A DNA stretch of 27,606 nucleotides from the NCBI GenBank assembly GCA_016708845.1, contig JADJFB010000010.1, positions 1 through 27,606 on the forward strand. Direction: 5' to 3'. The stretch's first letter is position 1. Each line of letters begins with the position of its first letter. The stretch is from Bacteroidota bacterium. GTDB lineage: Bacteria; Bacteroidota; Bacteroidia; B-17B0; Aurantibacillaceae. The position numbers and the translations under genes were made by a program. Shown here piece after piece: positions 9,610 through 18,629 of the stretch. The notes under the pieces were generated by a model. It saw only the letters and a list, made by a program, of their open reading frames with translations. It had not been told where the DNA came from and did not search any database.

Positions 9610-11791
9610 ATGAGCACAAGACGCATTTTAGCCATGCAAGATGTTGTAAAAAGAACTCCAGTTGAGTTTAGTAACAACAATCAACAAGTTTCACAATATT
9701 ACGGATCAAATGTTTTTGGCTTAGATGCCATGCGTGAATTCCTCTCAGAAGAGGCTTTCAATAGTATTCAAAACTCTATGCACCAAGGAACGATTGTTGA
9801 ACGTAAAATGGCTGATCAAGTAGCGGCTTGTATGAAACTTGGGCTCAAAGCAAAGGAGTAACTCACTTTTACACACTGGTTTCAACCTTTATCTGGTGCT
9901 ACTGCCGAAAAACATGATGGCTTTTGAACCAATTGAAGGTGGTCGTGCTATTGAACGTTTCAGTGGAAATGCTTTAGTGCAGCAAGAACCAGATGCATCT
10001 TCTTTCCCTAACGGAGGAATTCGTAATACATTTGAAGCTCGTGGTTACACAGCCTGGGATCCAACATCACCAGCTTTTATTTGGGGCGAGACTTTATGTA
10101 TTCCTACTATCTTTATTTCTTATACAGGCGAATCGTTAGATTTTAAAACGCCTTTATTAAAATCATTACATGCTGTAGATAAAGCGGCTACTGATGTTTG
10201 TCAATACTTTGATAAAAACGTAACAAAGGTTATTGCTACTTTAGGCTGGGAACAAGAATATTTTTTAATTGACTCTGCTTTATATAATATCCGTTACGAT
10301 TTACAACAAACAGGTCGTACTTTATTTGGTCACGCTCCTGCAAAAGGCCAGCAATTAGAAGATCATTACTGGGGTTCAATTCCTGAAAGAGTATCGGCTT
10401 ACATGCGCGATTTTGAATATGAAGCTCATTTATTAGGAATACCTGTTCGTACTCGTCACAATGAAGTAGCACCTGCACAATTTGAATGCGCTCCTGTTTT
10501 TGAAGAAACAAATTTAGCAGTTGACCATAATTTATTGTTGATGGACGTAATGGAGAAGGTGGCTATTCGTCATAACTTCCGCGTATTAATGCACGAAAAA
10601 CCTTATGCAGGTGTTAATGGAAGTGGGAAACATAATAACTGGAGTTTAGCTACCAACACAGGTAAAAATTTATTATCTCCGGTAAAACGCCTAAAACAAA
10701 CTTACAGTTCTTAACTTTCTTTGTTAATACAGTAAGCAGTTTATGAACATGGCGATTTACTACGTGCTTCTATAGCTTCTGCTAATAACGACCACCGCTT
10801 AGGTGCTAACGAAGCGCCGCCAGCAATCATGTCTGTTTTCTTGGGAGAACAATTATCAAAAGTATTAGATGAACTAGAAAAATCTGTTCACTCGGGAAAA
10901 TGAGTCCAGAAGAAAAAACAGCTTTGAAAATGAATATCGGTCGTATTCCAGATATTTTATTAGATAATACAGATAGAAACAGAACTTCTCCATTTGCATT
11001 TACAGGAAATAAATTTGAATTCCGTGCTGTTGGTTCTTCTGCAAACTGCGGTGGACCAATGACGGTATTGAATTCGATTATGGCTGAGCAATTAGTAACT
11101 TTCAAAAAAGATGTAGATGCTTTGATGAATAAAAAAGTGGAGAAAGACGAAGCTATTTTTCAAGTATTAAAAAAATACATCATCGAAAGTAAAAAAATTC
11201 GTTTCGAAGGAAATGGTTACGGAGATGCGTGGAAAGCTGAAGCAAAAAAACGTGGATTAAATAATATTCCAACTACACCAGGTGCTTTAGGAAGCGATGA
11301 TTTCTAAAAAACTTTAGCGATGTTTGAATCTCAAGGTATTTTAAATCACCGTGAACAAGAAGCTCGTTATGAAATTGCTTTAGAAACTTATACGAAGAAA
11401 ATTCAAATCGAATCTCGTATCATTGCTGATATGGTTAGTAATCAAATTATTCCTGCAGCATTAAACTACCAAAAAGTTTAGTAGAGTCTGTAAGAGGAAT
11501 GAAAGAATTTTATCACCAGCAGAATTTAAAGTGGTTGCAAAAAGTCAGTTAGAATTGATCAAAGAAATTTCTGAAAAAGTAACCATCATCAAAACAGAAG
11601 CTGATTTAATGACAGAAGAGCGTAAAAAAGCAAATAATTTAGATAATGCTAAAAAGCAAGCACATGCGTATTGTGAAAAAGTTAAGCCTTATTTTGAATC
11701 GATGCGTTACAATGTAGATAAATTAGAAGGTATTGTTGATGATGCTACTTGGCCATTACCAAAATACCGTGAAATGTTATATTTGAGATAA
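9610..11791 (+). CDS. glnN: Glutamine synthetase type III, frameshifted
   Basis: Condenses ammonia and glutamate with ATP to give glutamine in the cytoplasm. The span of 2182 bp gives about 727 residues, the size of GSIII, much longer than GSI. The GSIII N-terminal domain opens with MSTRRILAMQDVVKRTP and RKMADQVAACMK. Catalytic blocks are THFTHWFQPLSGATAEKHD (about 9865-9918), LGWEQEYFLID (about 10240), the R-T-R-H-NEVAPAQFE segment (about 10447-10485), and NGSGKHNNWS (about 10615-10645). Later are NDHRLGANEAPPAI, DNTDRNRTSPFAFTGNKFEFR and EARYEI. The C-terminal helical tail ends DDATWPLPKYREMLYLR. Frameshifts lie near 9855, 9915, 10690-10740, 10900 and 11480, and there is an in-frame TAA at 11305-11307. 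All look like read errors because the homology resumes at once on both sides. A promoter and a strong terminator frame it as a single-gene unit. Confidence 0.95.
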
Positions 11792-11806
11792 CAATCCTCT
11801 TATTTT

Positions 11807-11841
11807 AAAACCCTCAATTATAAAGTATAATTGAGGGTTTT
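11807..11841 (+). terminator. Intrinsic terminator of the glutamine synthetase gene
   Basis: AAAACCCTCAATTAT (11807-11821) pairs perfectly with ATAATTGAGGGTTTT (11827-11841), a 15-bp stem with loop AAAGT, ending in a T run. It lies 16 bases past the glnN stop. Confidence 0.9.
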
Positions 11842-12049
11842 TACTTTACCGATTTTCTAGTTTAACGCAGCCCATTTAAACTGACAATGATCATTATAAC
11901 AGCGTTAAGCTTCCTATTTACAACTGATTTGCATCAAAAACTAGCCAATAATTAGATAAAATATAGTATTTAGGAGCAAAAAACAACATGATTATCTGTA
12001 AAAATAGGGTTTCTTTTAGACGAAATGGGCCAAAATAATGTTTAAAATT

Positions 12050-12079
12050 TTTGCAGTTTTAAAAAATTATATATCTTAG
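12050..12079 (+). promoter_or_regulatory. Promoter of the PorE-like OmpA gene
   Basis: TTTG at 12050-12053 and TATCTTAG at 12072-12079 are 18 bp apart. The second differs in one base from the common Bacteroidota TATCTTTG. The ATG follows 25 bases later. The 11,842-12,049 stretch before it holds no gene that I can see. Confidence 0.55.
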
Positions 12080-12103
12080 CAACTTATAAAGTTTAATTTA
12101 CCT

Positions 12104-14171
12104 ATGAAAAACTTAAAAAAACTAGCACTAACCACTATCGCTATTATGGCGTTTGTATTTTCTGTGAGCGCACAGAAAAACTATTTAAAGGATGCTGATG
12201 TGGCATACGAAAATCATCAATACTTAATGCTATTGAGCTTTATAAACAGCTTATACTAAAGTAAAGAAGGCAGATGCTAAATCAAGAATTTTATTTAGAA
12301 CTGGTGATGCTTACCAACAAATTAATGATTTAAAAGGTGCTGAAACATATTACAGCAAGGCTATTAAAGCTAAATATCCTGATCCAATTGCTATCTTAAA
12401 TTTAGCAGATGTATTAAAGGCTCAACAAAAATACCCTGAAGCTATTGTAGAATACAATAACTACAAAAAAGAAATGCCTTCTGATGTTCGTGGAGAAAAC
12501 GGCGTTAAATCTTGTGAGTTAGCTCAACAATGGAAAGATGCAAAAAACACTCCTGAAACTCGTTTGAAAGTTGAAAACATGGCTTTGCTTAACTCTAAAG
12601 AGTCAGATTTTAGCCCAGCCTACTCTGATAAAAAATACACAACATTAATTTTTACTTCAACTCGTCAAGGTGCAACGGGATCAATTGATATTACAAATGG
12701 TCAAAACCACTCTGATTTATACGAAGCAAAATTAGACAAAACGGGAAAATGGAGCACACCAGCACCTTTAGCTACTACAATTGTATCTAAAATGAACGAG
12801 GCTTCTGTTTCAGTTTCTAAAAAAGGTGATGTGATGTTTATGACTCGTTGCCCAGAAGCAAAAGGGAAAACTTTAAAATGTCAATTATACGTATGTAAAA
12901 ACAAGGTCCATCTTGGGCAGAGCCTGAGCCTTTACCATTTAATGTTGATTCAGTAGCATTTGCTCACCCAGCAATTAATGTAGCTGGAGATGTTTTATAC
13001 TTTACATCTAAGCTTGCTGGTGGTTACGGTGGAAAAGATATTTGGATGAGTACTTACAGCAAAAAAGATAAAGCTTGGGGTCAACCAGTAAACTTAGGGC
13101 CAAGTATTAATACTTCTGGTGATGAGATGTATCCATATATGGCTGATGATGACAAAACTTTATACTTCTCTTCAAACTACCACTTAGGTATGGGTGGTTT
13201 AGATATTTTTAAAGCTGAGAAAGCTGCTGACGGTAAATTCACTAAAGCTCCTGAAAACTTAAAATCACCAATGAACTCTGCAGGTGATGATTTCGGTATT
13301 ATTTTCGAAGGTAAAAAAATCAAAGGTTACTTTACTTCAAACCGTGAAGGCGGAAAAGGAAGTGATGATATTTATTCTTTCATTTTACCACCATTAAACT
13401 TTAACTTAACAGGTACTGTAGTAAGTGATGAAAATAATGAGCCAGTTCAAAATGCTGCTATTCATTTAAAGGTTCAAACGGAGATATGTTTGAATTTAAT
13501 ACAGGTGCTGATGGAAAATATAACTTTAAGTTAAAAGAAAATACGTCTTATGAAGTAACCGTTGCAACAGGGAAAACTACAGCTTCTAAAGCTACACTTT
13601 AGGTTTCTTAGCTAATAAGGACATGGGTAAATTAACAACTGTTGATGAAAACGAATCAAAGACTTTGTAAAGACTTTGCATTAACTCCTGTTAAAGCTGA
13701 AATTCGTTTCCCTGCGGTATTATATGCATTAGGAAAAGCAGCTTTACGTCCTGAATCAAAAGATTCATTAAACTTCTTATACCAAACTTTAATTGATAAC
13801 CCTACTATTGTAATCGAATTACAATCTCATACGGATAGCCGTGGTTCTAATACAGCCAATCAAAAATTATCTGAAGAGCGTGCTAAATCTTGTGTAGTTT
13901 ACTTAAACAGAAAAAAAAATTCCATTAGCTCGTTTAACTTCTAAAGGTTGGGGTGAAGGAAAATTATTGATTAAAGATGCAGTAATTAACAAAGCAAAAA
14001 CTAAAGAAGAAAAAGAAGCATTACACAAAAAAAATCGTCGTACTGTATTCCGTATTGTTAGTTGGGATTATGTAGATCCAAAATGCTCCTAAATCAGACA
14101 AACCAGTTTTCAAACCACAAGTTAAAGGTGAAGAAAACTCTGAAGAAGTAGAGACAAACGAAACAAAATAA
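12104..14171 (+). CDS. PorE-like OmpA-family periplasmic protein, frameshifted
   Basis: About 689 residues. The signal peptide is MKNLKKLALTTIAIMAFVFS ending SAQ. TPR-like helices follow (about 12,190-12,540; YYSKAIKAKYPDPIAILNLA). Next is a PD40/WD40-like propeller with repeated blades (GDVMFMTR, GDVLYFTSKLAGGYGGKDIW, KTLYFSSNYHLGMGGLDIFK, KGYFTSNREGGKGSDDIYSF). A carboxypeptidase-regulatory-like domain follows (LTGTVVSDENNEPVQNAAIH). Last is an OmpA C-terminal domain with ELQSHTDSRGSNTANQKLS and NRRTVFRI, which binds peptidoglycan. This order is that of PorE, the protein that ties the type IX secretion machine to the cell wall. PorE itself is a lipoprotein, but this signal peptide lacks a lipobox Cys, so it may be a paralogue. 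Frameshifts lie near 12,225, 12,905, 13,470, 13,600, 13,660, 13,915 and 14,085. Confidence 0.85.
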
Positions 14172-14184
14172 TTTAAATAGATAA

Positions 14185-14211
14185 AAAACCTCTCAGAAAT
14201 CGAGAGGTTTT
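14185..14211 (+). terminator. Intrinsic terminator of the PorE-like gene
   Basis: AAAACCTCTC (14185-14194) pairs with GAGAGGTTTT (14202-14211) around a 7-base loop, 13 bases past the stop. A T-rich tail follows. Confidence 0.85.
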
Positions 14212-14300
14212 GTTTAATAATGATTCATCAAATTTTGTTAATTCACCTTTGCATATACAGTAGCAAAAATAAATAACGTAATTTTGTATAGTAAAAAAAA

Positions 14301-14526
14301 TAGAAATTATTGCGCGATATAGTTTGGACAATAATTGTGATTTAGTTGATTTGGAAAATTTACGATACCTTTAAAAGTATGTCAAATCAAAACACAAACT
14401 CAAAGGCTTTATAACAAATCATCCTACCAAAAAGAAGGCGAAGTAAAAATTGAAAAAAACGTAAATCTTAAATCTCATTTCAATCCCAATGATGGTGAAT
14501 ATGTAGATTACGAAGAGGTAAAATAA
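14301..14526 (+). CDS. Small DUF4834-like membrane protein, frameshifted
   Basis: About 75 residues. The reading starts near 14,301 (MKLLRDIVWTIIVI-LIWKIY with one stop at 14,341 that looks like an error) and gives one transmembrane helix. After KSMSNQNTNSKA a frameshift near 14,412 leads to KSSYQKEGEVKIEKN and an acidic tail DGEYVDYEEVK. A single N-terminal helix, a short basic linker and an ending in GEYVDYEE are the layout of DUF4834 proteins in Bacteroidota; the function of that family is not known. The stop codon TAA overlaps the next start in TAATG, so the two genes are probably translated together. Length and motif support a real gene, but the start is reconstructed. Confidence 0.55.
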
Positions 14527-15106
14527 TGCAAAGTCCTATTTATATATACTCGTACTTTGCATGCTTGCATTAAAAAATTACGCTCAAGAAAATCCAACAC
14601 CTGCTCCGCCTCCTCCACCAATAAACAATCAATCACCCGTTGCGCCAAAAGACTTTAATAGTTTTAAGGAAAGGCTATATGTAGGTGGTAATGTGGGGGC
14701 ATGGTTTGGCTCAAGTACTTATATTAATATTTCTCCTTTGGTAGGCTGTAAGGTTACAAAAGAACTCTCGTTTGGTGTTACAGGAACATACAACTACTTC
14801 AGCCAAACTTATAATGGCCAAAAATTTGTGTCAACCATTTATGGCGGTGGAGTCTTTGGTAGATATTTAGTTTTTGAGAATTTCTTTGCCCAAGTTGGTG
14901 CCGAAAGATTAAGTGTCTTGGATTACACATCCCCAGTTCCTAATAGCAGAGCATGGGTAGATAATATTTTAGTTGGTGGCGGTTACCGTCAAAAATTTTC
15001 GGATAACGGAAGTTTTGTAGCAGCTATATTTTATAATGTGAATCAAACGCCTTTATCACCTTATCCAAACCCAATTATTCAAATTGGATTTAATATTGGA
15101 TTATAA
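14526..15106 (+). CDS. Outer-membrane beta-barrel protein, small
   Basis: About 193 residues. The ATG at 14,526 lies in the TAATG overlap with the gene before it. One base is missing near 14,534, after which the signal peptide reads SYLYILVLCMLALKNYAQ. A proline-rich linker follows (PTPAPPPPPINN), then glycine- and aromatic-rich strands such as YVGGNVGAWFGS, YGGGVFGRYLVFENFFAQVG and DNILVGGGYRQKFS. It ends IIQIGFNIGL. The alternating pattern and the hydrophobic C-terminal strand fit an outer-membrane barrel of the PorT/OmpW size class. No specific family is recognised. It is the last gene before tRNA-Leu and the island. Confidence 0.7.
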
Positions 15107-15141
15107 GTATATAATCGAAAAATAATTATCATTTTTGTGTT

Positions 15142-16833
15142 TTAAATTACTCTAGTGTTTGTTTCGACTGATGTCGAAAAGTATTCATGTCCAGGTGTTG
15201 GAATGGTATACAAGTACGCTTGAGGTGCGTATGTCGCAAGACGTGGGAGTTCGAGTCTCCTCCTGGATACTGAAGGGGACTTTTCAACGGAGGTGTGAAA
15301 AGTCCCCTTTTTTGAACCCTCTAAATCCCTTGATAACTGCCGAATGAGCGAAAAAATAGGATTAATTTCAGTGGTTCGATATTCGTTATTTTTTGCATCG
15401 AACCAAATACCTGCAGGGAAGATTAATTTTTGTAATCTTTGTTTTTGATAAAAATCCCCGACATCCCACGTTGACGAGGCCTTTAGACTTAATTGCATTG
15501 CGAAATTAATAAGTTCAGACGGGTTCGATAAATTGTAAGCATGTTCTTCAATAGCGTCTTCAATTTTACGGGCTTCCGTCTTAAATTCTGTGTGAAACTT
15601 GGTAAATATGTCTCTATCAATGTCGCCTAAAGCATGGCGCTTTTCAAGACTGTAAATTTTATCTTCTATATCTTTCTTCTTCTTTGCGAGAGAAATCTTC
15701 TCACCTACTTTATTATCATTCAATAAATCCCAGGTTAACATAGGTTGTCTTTTAATGGAGCGACATATGCACTTGATGAAGAAAATTCAGACAGTAACTC
15801 ACAAAATTTTTATGCATCATTTTTTGGCTTCGGTTCCTCCTACTCCTATTTTATTGACCTTATAATAGTATAAGCCTTTTGATTTGACTATGTATCCGGT
15901 AAAAACCTCATTGGTTTCATAGTCCCTTACAAATCCCTTTAGTGGAAGATTATTATCGGCTTTATTACTATTTGTCTCTCTTACCTTTCTCGAACGATTA
16001 ACTTGTAGGAAAAGCTCCTCGCTAATTAATGGTGGATGATTTCCTTTAACGACTTCTCCCTTTAAAAAATTATGTGATAAATAGCCGATGTAAAAAGGGT
16101 TCTTAAAAATCTTGCTCAAAAACTGCTTAAAAGCTTCTATCCCATGCTTTTTTAAATAGTCGCTAATCTCATTATAGGAATGGCCCGCTGCTCTCATTTC
16201 GAATGCATGTTTAATATGCGGACCATTAGAATCAATAATGATAGTTTGTTGCTTTGAATTTGGAGTGTAAGAATATCCCTTCGGACAATTTCCCAACCAT
16301 TCACCTCTGTTTAGTTTGGCAGTCATGCCATCAATACTCTTTTGCTTACGAATGTCATTATCATATTTATTAAACACGAAGTGGATGTTTTGCTGAAATG
16401 CTCCAGAGTGAGTATCTGTATCCATATATTGAGTAGTGGATAGAATGTTTACTCCTATCTTTTTTAATTCAGAAGAAATGAAAATGGCACTATCGCCAGT
16501 TCTACTGAATCGATCTAAACTATATACTATAATATATGAAATCTTATTTTCCCCCTTTTGAGCTTTCACAAACTTGAGCATGCGGTTTAAATTCCTTTCG
16601 CTCGTCACTCTTGGCACTTTCATATGTTCCCCCAAAGTATCCACGAACAACGTATCCCTTATCCTGTGCAAATTTATCGCAAGCTGTTCTTTGCCACTCC
16701 AAGCTTTTGTTGTTCTCCATTTGTTCCTTTGAAGAAACACGTGTGTAAACTACTGCACTTAAAAGCATCTCCAACTTATTCTTAAGTGAGATGCCTTTGG
16801 CAAAAGATTAAGAATATCGATATTATCTTTCAT
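15142..16833 (-). CDS. Large serine recombinase, frameshifted, 3' end antisense to tRNA-Leu
   Basis: Integrase of the large serine recombinase family that cuts and rejoins DNA at att sites. Start ATG at 16,833: MKDNIDILNLLPKASHLRIS, then after a frameshift near 16,780 the resolvase domain AVVYTRVSSKEQ with the nucleophile Ser in RVSS, and YSLDRFSRTGDSA (about 16,490). The recombinase domain follows (GYSYTPN, IFKNPFYIGYLSHNFLKGE). The zinc-ribbon region LPLKGFVRDYETNEVFTGYI ... YYYKVNK has none of the four expected Cys. The C-terminal coiled-coil-like part (KKKKDIEDKIYSLEKRHALG) follows. Frameshifts also lie near 16,590 and 15,800. The last codons (SRRRLELPRLATY and on to 15,142) are the antisense of the tRNA-Leu terminator and tRNA, so the gene's end is supplied by the target site. 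About 560 residues. Confidence 0.9.
15189..15269 (+). tRNA. tRNA-Leu (anticodon GAG)
   Basis: Acceptor GTCCAGG (15,189-15,195) pairs with CCTGGAT (15,262-15,268), discriminator A at 15,269, no encoded CCA. The anticodon stem TACGC/GCGTA (15,215-15,219, 15,227-15,231) encloses TTGAGGT with anticodon GAG at 15,222-15,224. A variable arm with GTC-GCAA-GAC marks a class II tRNA, and the T arm is GGGAG-TTCGAGT-CTCCT. All arms of a Leu tRNA are present. It lies at one end of the island and is the likely integration target. Confidence 0.93.
15273..15309 (+). terminator. Terminator of tRNA-Leu
   Basis: AAGGGGACTTTTCA (15,273-15,286) pairs with TGAAAAGTCCCCTT (15,296-15,309), a 14-bp perfect stem with a 9-base loop, followed by T's. 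It lies 3 bases past the tRNA and inside the antisense recombinase frame. Confidence 0.9.
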
Positions 16834-17099
16834 GTTTGTTTCTTTTATGTTCGGTGAATAATTCAAATAATATTCGTGAATAGCTTTCTAATGATGCAAT
16901 TGCAGCATAGCCTTCTTTTCATCTATAGATTCTAAGCCTGGGTACTGCCTAAGTTCATCTAATGTTAGTCGAGATTGTTTAGCATCATTCGGAATTACAG
17001 CCTTATCAACTCTTTGATTTTTGCCAGCGAACTTATCACTATAGTAACATAGTATAATTACAAATAGAAAAATAAATTCTAAAATAGTTTCTTTTTCAT
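16823..17099 (-). CDS. Small protein translationally coupled to the recombinase, frameshifted
   Basis: About 92 residues. The ATG at 17,099 is followed by a frameshift, then by a membrane-like helix TILEFIFLFVIILCYYSDKF. A soluble part follows with DAKQSRLTLDELRQYPGLES and, after a second frameshift near 16,905, AAIASLESYSRILFELFTEH and KRNKHER. Its stop TAA at 16,823-16,825 lies inside the recombinase start region, since the recombinase ATG (16,833) overlaps its last codons by about 11 bases. The L-x-E-L-R-x-Y-P-G motif with a helical tail resembles short proteins that I recall next to recombinases in Bacteroidota elements, but I cannot name a family. It may help control or assist the recombinase; that is inference from coupling only. 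Confidence 0.5.
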
Positions 17100-17262
17100 G
17101 TGGTTATTTTTTTTAATAAAAGTACTGCTTACAGGTTTTAGTAAGAAACTCAGATATTCACAAGACTCAGTATTTACGGGTATTACATAACACTAATGTT
17201 AGGTTTTGAACTCCAAAAAATTGACATATTTTTTTTAGTAAAATGAAATAACTTACTGAACC

Positions 17263-17760
17263 TTAACCGAAAAATTTCACAGATTTTACAATGAAATCAG
17301 CATAGTTTTGGCTTATATATTTTAAAAAGTATGTTGAAAACATTTGGTCGTGCTCTAGCACTACTCTGTTATGACCTGTAATTACTGTTTCTCCAATGGG
17401 TTGAAATACTAAGGCATTTCTACCTCTCCAAATGCGAGGATTAAAAGTTCCAGCTATTTCAAAACTAACAGTTTTGTTATTTTTTGTGCCCGGCTGCCAT
17501 TTTTGTTTTACGGTTATCAATAACCCTTTTATATCTATTTCAGTAAAGGGAGACTTTAACGCTGGTTTGTAGATCAGATTCTTTTTCGGCTCTATCCAAA
17601 TGTTTGTAGAACCCGTTCCGTCAGTATTAATTTTCCAGTTTTCATAATCAACATAATAGTTCTTAAGCTGTGGCTTGATTCTAATTTTGTTTATTAAAAA
17701 TTCCTGATGCATGCCACTAAAAAGCATCATGTAATCTATTTCTTCCTTATTATTTTTCAT
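17263..17760 (-). CDS. Unrecognised soluble protein, second gene of a coupled pair
   Basis: 165 residues with an intact frame. No signal peptide, no transmembrane segment and no family I recognise. It starts MKNNKEEIDYMMLFSGMHQE. The middle is rich in aromatic and beta-forming residues (NYYVDYENWKINTDGTGSTN, GLLITVKQKWQPGTKN, VSFEIAGTFNPRIWRGRNAL), suggesting a beta-rich fold. The end LKYISQNYADFIVKSVKFFG is probably helical. The ATG at 17,760 overlaps the stop of the 224-residue gene in an ATGA, so the two are translated as a pair and probably act together. It lies between the recombinase module and the phased repeat array. The function is unknown; a cytoplasmic partner protein of the first gene is the only inference allowed by context. 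Confidence 0.75.
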   Translation of the reverse strand: MKNNKEEIDYMMLFSGMHQEFLINKIRIKPQLKNYYVDYENWKINTDGTGSTNIWIEPKKNLIYKPALKSPFTEIDIKGLLITVKQKWQPGTKNNKTVSFEIAGTFNPRIWRGRNALVFQPIGETVITGHNRVVLEHDQMFSTYFLKYISQNYADFIVKSVKFFG

Positions 17761-18431
17761 ACTAAGATGTTTTCAAGGTTAAATCCTAGACGGAATTTAC
17801 CGTCATGATACTCATTGAAGTATGATTCAGCCGCACTATCAAGATAGCTTAATGGCAATTGGGAGGTAGCCGTTATTTTAATAATTTTATCAGCTAAAGC
17901 CCAATAGTAAAATACTCTTTCAGAAGCCTTTTCCATCAAGGCGTGCAGAGCAGGTAACTCTGTATCTAGAATATCTTGAAAATTGTCGATGCTCATGACC
18001 CGTAATTTTTCTATAAATTCAATGGGTTCTCTATTTTGGATTGTTTCTCTCAATGTGGGTAAGAATATCAAATTTGATATTTTAGGGTCATCATTATCGG
18101 CTACAAGAATTTTATCTAGGAATTGATTTGAGGAAACCTCTTTCTTAAAATACAGTCCAATGCGAATTTTGCTCAATAAATCTCCAGTATTTATTTTTAT
18201 AGAAAATGCTGTTTCACGAAAGTCATCACGATTAAGAAAAATTCTATTAGTTTCCTTTTTGTTGTCCATCAATTGAAAGTGAAGATCCACAAACGCCCAA
18301 TCAAAATTTTCGATGATATTGTTACCTCTTAAAGACAGAGTTAATCTTAGATTTTCTTCGAACCTATTCTTCGGAGATATTGTTGTAAAAAATCTATTTG
18401 ATGTAAGTAGAGAAGAGTGTTCTATTTTCAT
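17757..18431 (-). CDS. Unrecognised soluble protein, first gene of a coupled pair
   Basis: 224 residues with an intact frame, no signal peptide and no transmembrane segment. Family not recognised. The N-terminal half looks beta-rich (LRLTLSLRGNNIIENFDWAF, VDLHFQLMDNKKETNRIFLN, AFSIKINTGDLLSKIRIGLY). The C-terminal half looks helical (SIDNFQDILDTELPALHALM, ASERVFYYWALADKIIKITA, SAAESYFNEYHDGKFRLGFN). No nuclease, methylase, ATPase or DNA-binding motif is visible. The ATG at 18,431 is the first in frame. A minus-strand -7 element TACTTTTG lies 35 bases upstream, inside an inverted repeat, so a repressor may control the pair. The gene ends in an ATGA overlap with the 165-residue gene. A role in the island's own function (control, defence or maintenance) is possible but unsupported. 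Confidence 0.75.
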   Translation of the reverse strand: MKIEHSSLLTSNRFFTTISPKNRFEENLRLTLSLRGNNIIENFDWAFVDLHFQLMDNKKETNRIFLNRDDFRETAFSIKINTGDLLSKIRIGLYFKKEVSSNQFLDKILVADNDDPKISNLIFLPTLRETIQNREPIEFIEKLRVMSIDNFQDILDTELPALHALMEKASERVFYYWALADKIIKITATSQLPLSYLDSAAESYFNEYHDGKFRLGFNLENILV

Positions 18432-18465
18432 TTGATTTAGTTTTTGTAAATGTAATTACTTTTAC

Positions 18466-18490
18466 CAAAAGTAACCGTATGTGGTTACTT
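18466..18490 (-). promoter_or_regulatory. Operator-like palindrome overlapping the promoter of the unknown gene pair
   Basis: AAGTAACC (18,469-18,476) and GGTTACTT (18,483-18,490) form a perfect 8-bp dyad with a 6-base gap. On the minus strand TACTTTTG (18,466-18,473) is an exact TANNTTTG -7 element and overlaps the dyad. The start codon at 18,431 is 35 bases on. No -33 TTTG is seen at the right distance, so the promoter may need an activator or be weak. Confidence 0.5.
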
Positions 18491-18549
18491 AATTTTTTTG
18501 CTTTTTTTTGCCTCGATTTTCGAATTCGTCATTTTGTATCGGTTAAATG

Positions 18550-18629
18550 TGAAAACCGATGAAATGCGGTGAAGTTTGTTGAATGCCGTTGAATACCGCT
18601 TAATTGTGTTTAACCTTGTTGAAATTCAA
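18550..18629. repeat. Eight 10-bp helically phased TGAA repeats
   Basis: Eight consecutive units of exactly 10 bp: TGAAAACCGA, TGAAATGCGG, TGAAGTTTGT, TGAATGCCGT, TGAATACCGC, TTAATTGTGT, TTAACCTTGT, TGAAATTCAA. Position 1 is always T, positions 3-4 always AA, and position 9 is G in seven of eight. Consensus TGAAnnccGt. A poorer unit may precede it at 18,540. Ten bp is not a codon multiple, so this is not a coding repeat. One-turn spacing puts every unit on the same face of the helix, as in protein-binding arrays, iterons or bent DNA. It lies 120-200 bp upstream of the unknown gene pair. Confidence 0.7.

Noticed and set aside
10236..11105. Minus-strand open frames at 10,236-10,511 and 10,827-11,105
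   Set aside because: Antisense shadows of the glutamine synthetase III gene.
11305..11307. In-frame TAA in glnN as possible stop recoding
   Set aside because: Other plain read errors occur in the same gene, and the family sequence continues directly after it.
15159..15347. Plus-strand open frame over the tRNA-Leu locus
   Set aside because: It runs across the tRNA and its terminator and shows no protein-like composition.
17100..17262. Repeated TTTTTTTTAGT tracts here and near 19,740 and 20,125 as element repeats
   Set aside because: They are short and low-complexity in AT-rich DNA; I could not extend the match beyond the T run and AGT.
18550..18629. CRISPR array
   Set aside because: Units are only 10 bp, contiguous and without spacers, and no cas gene is present.
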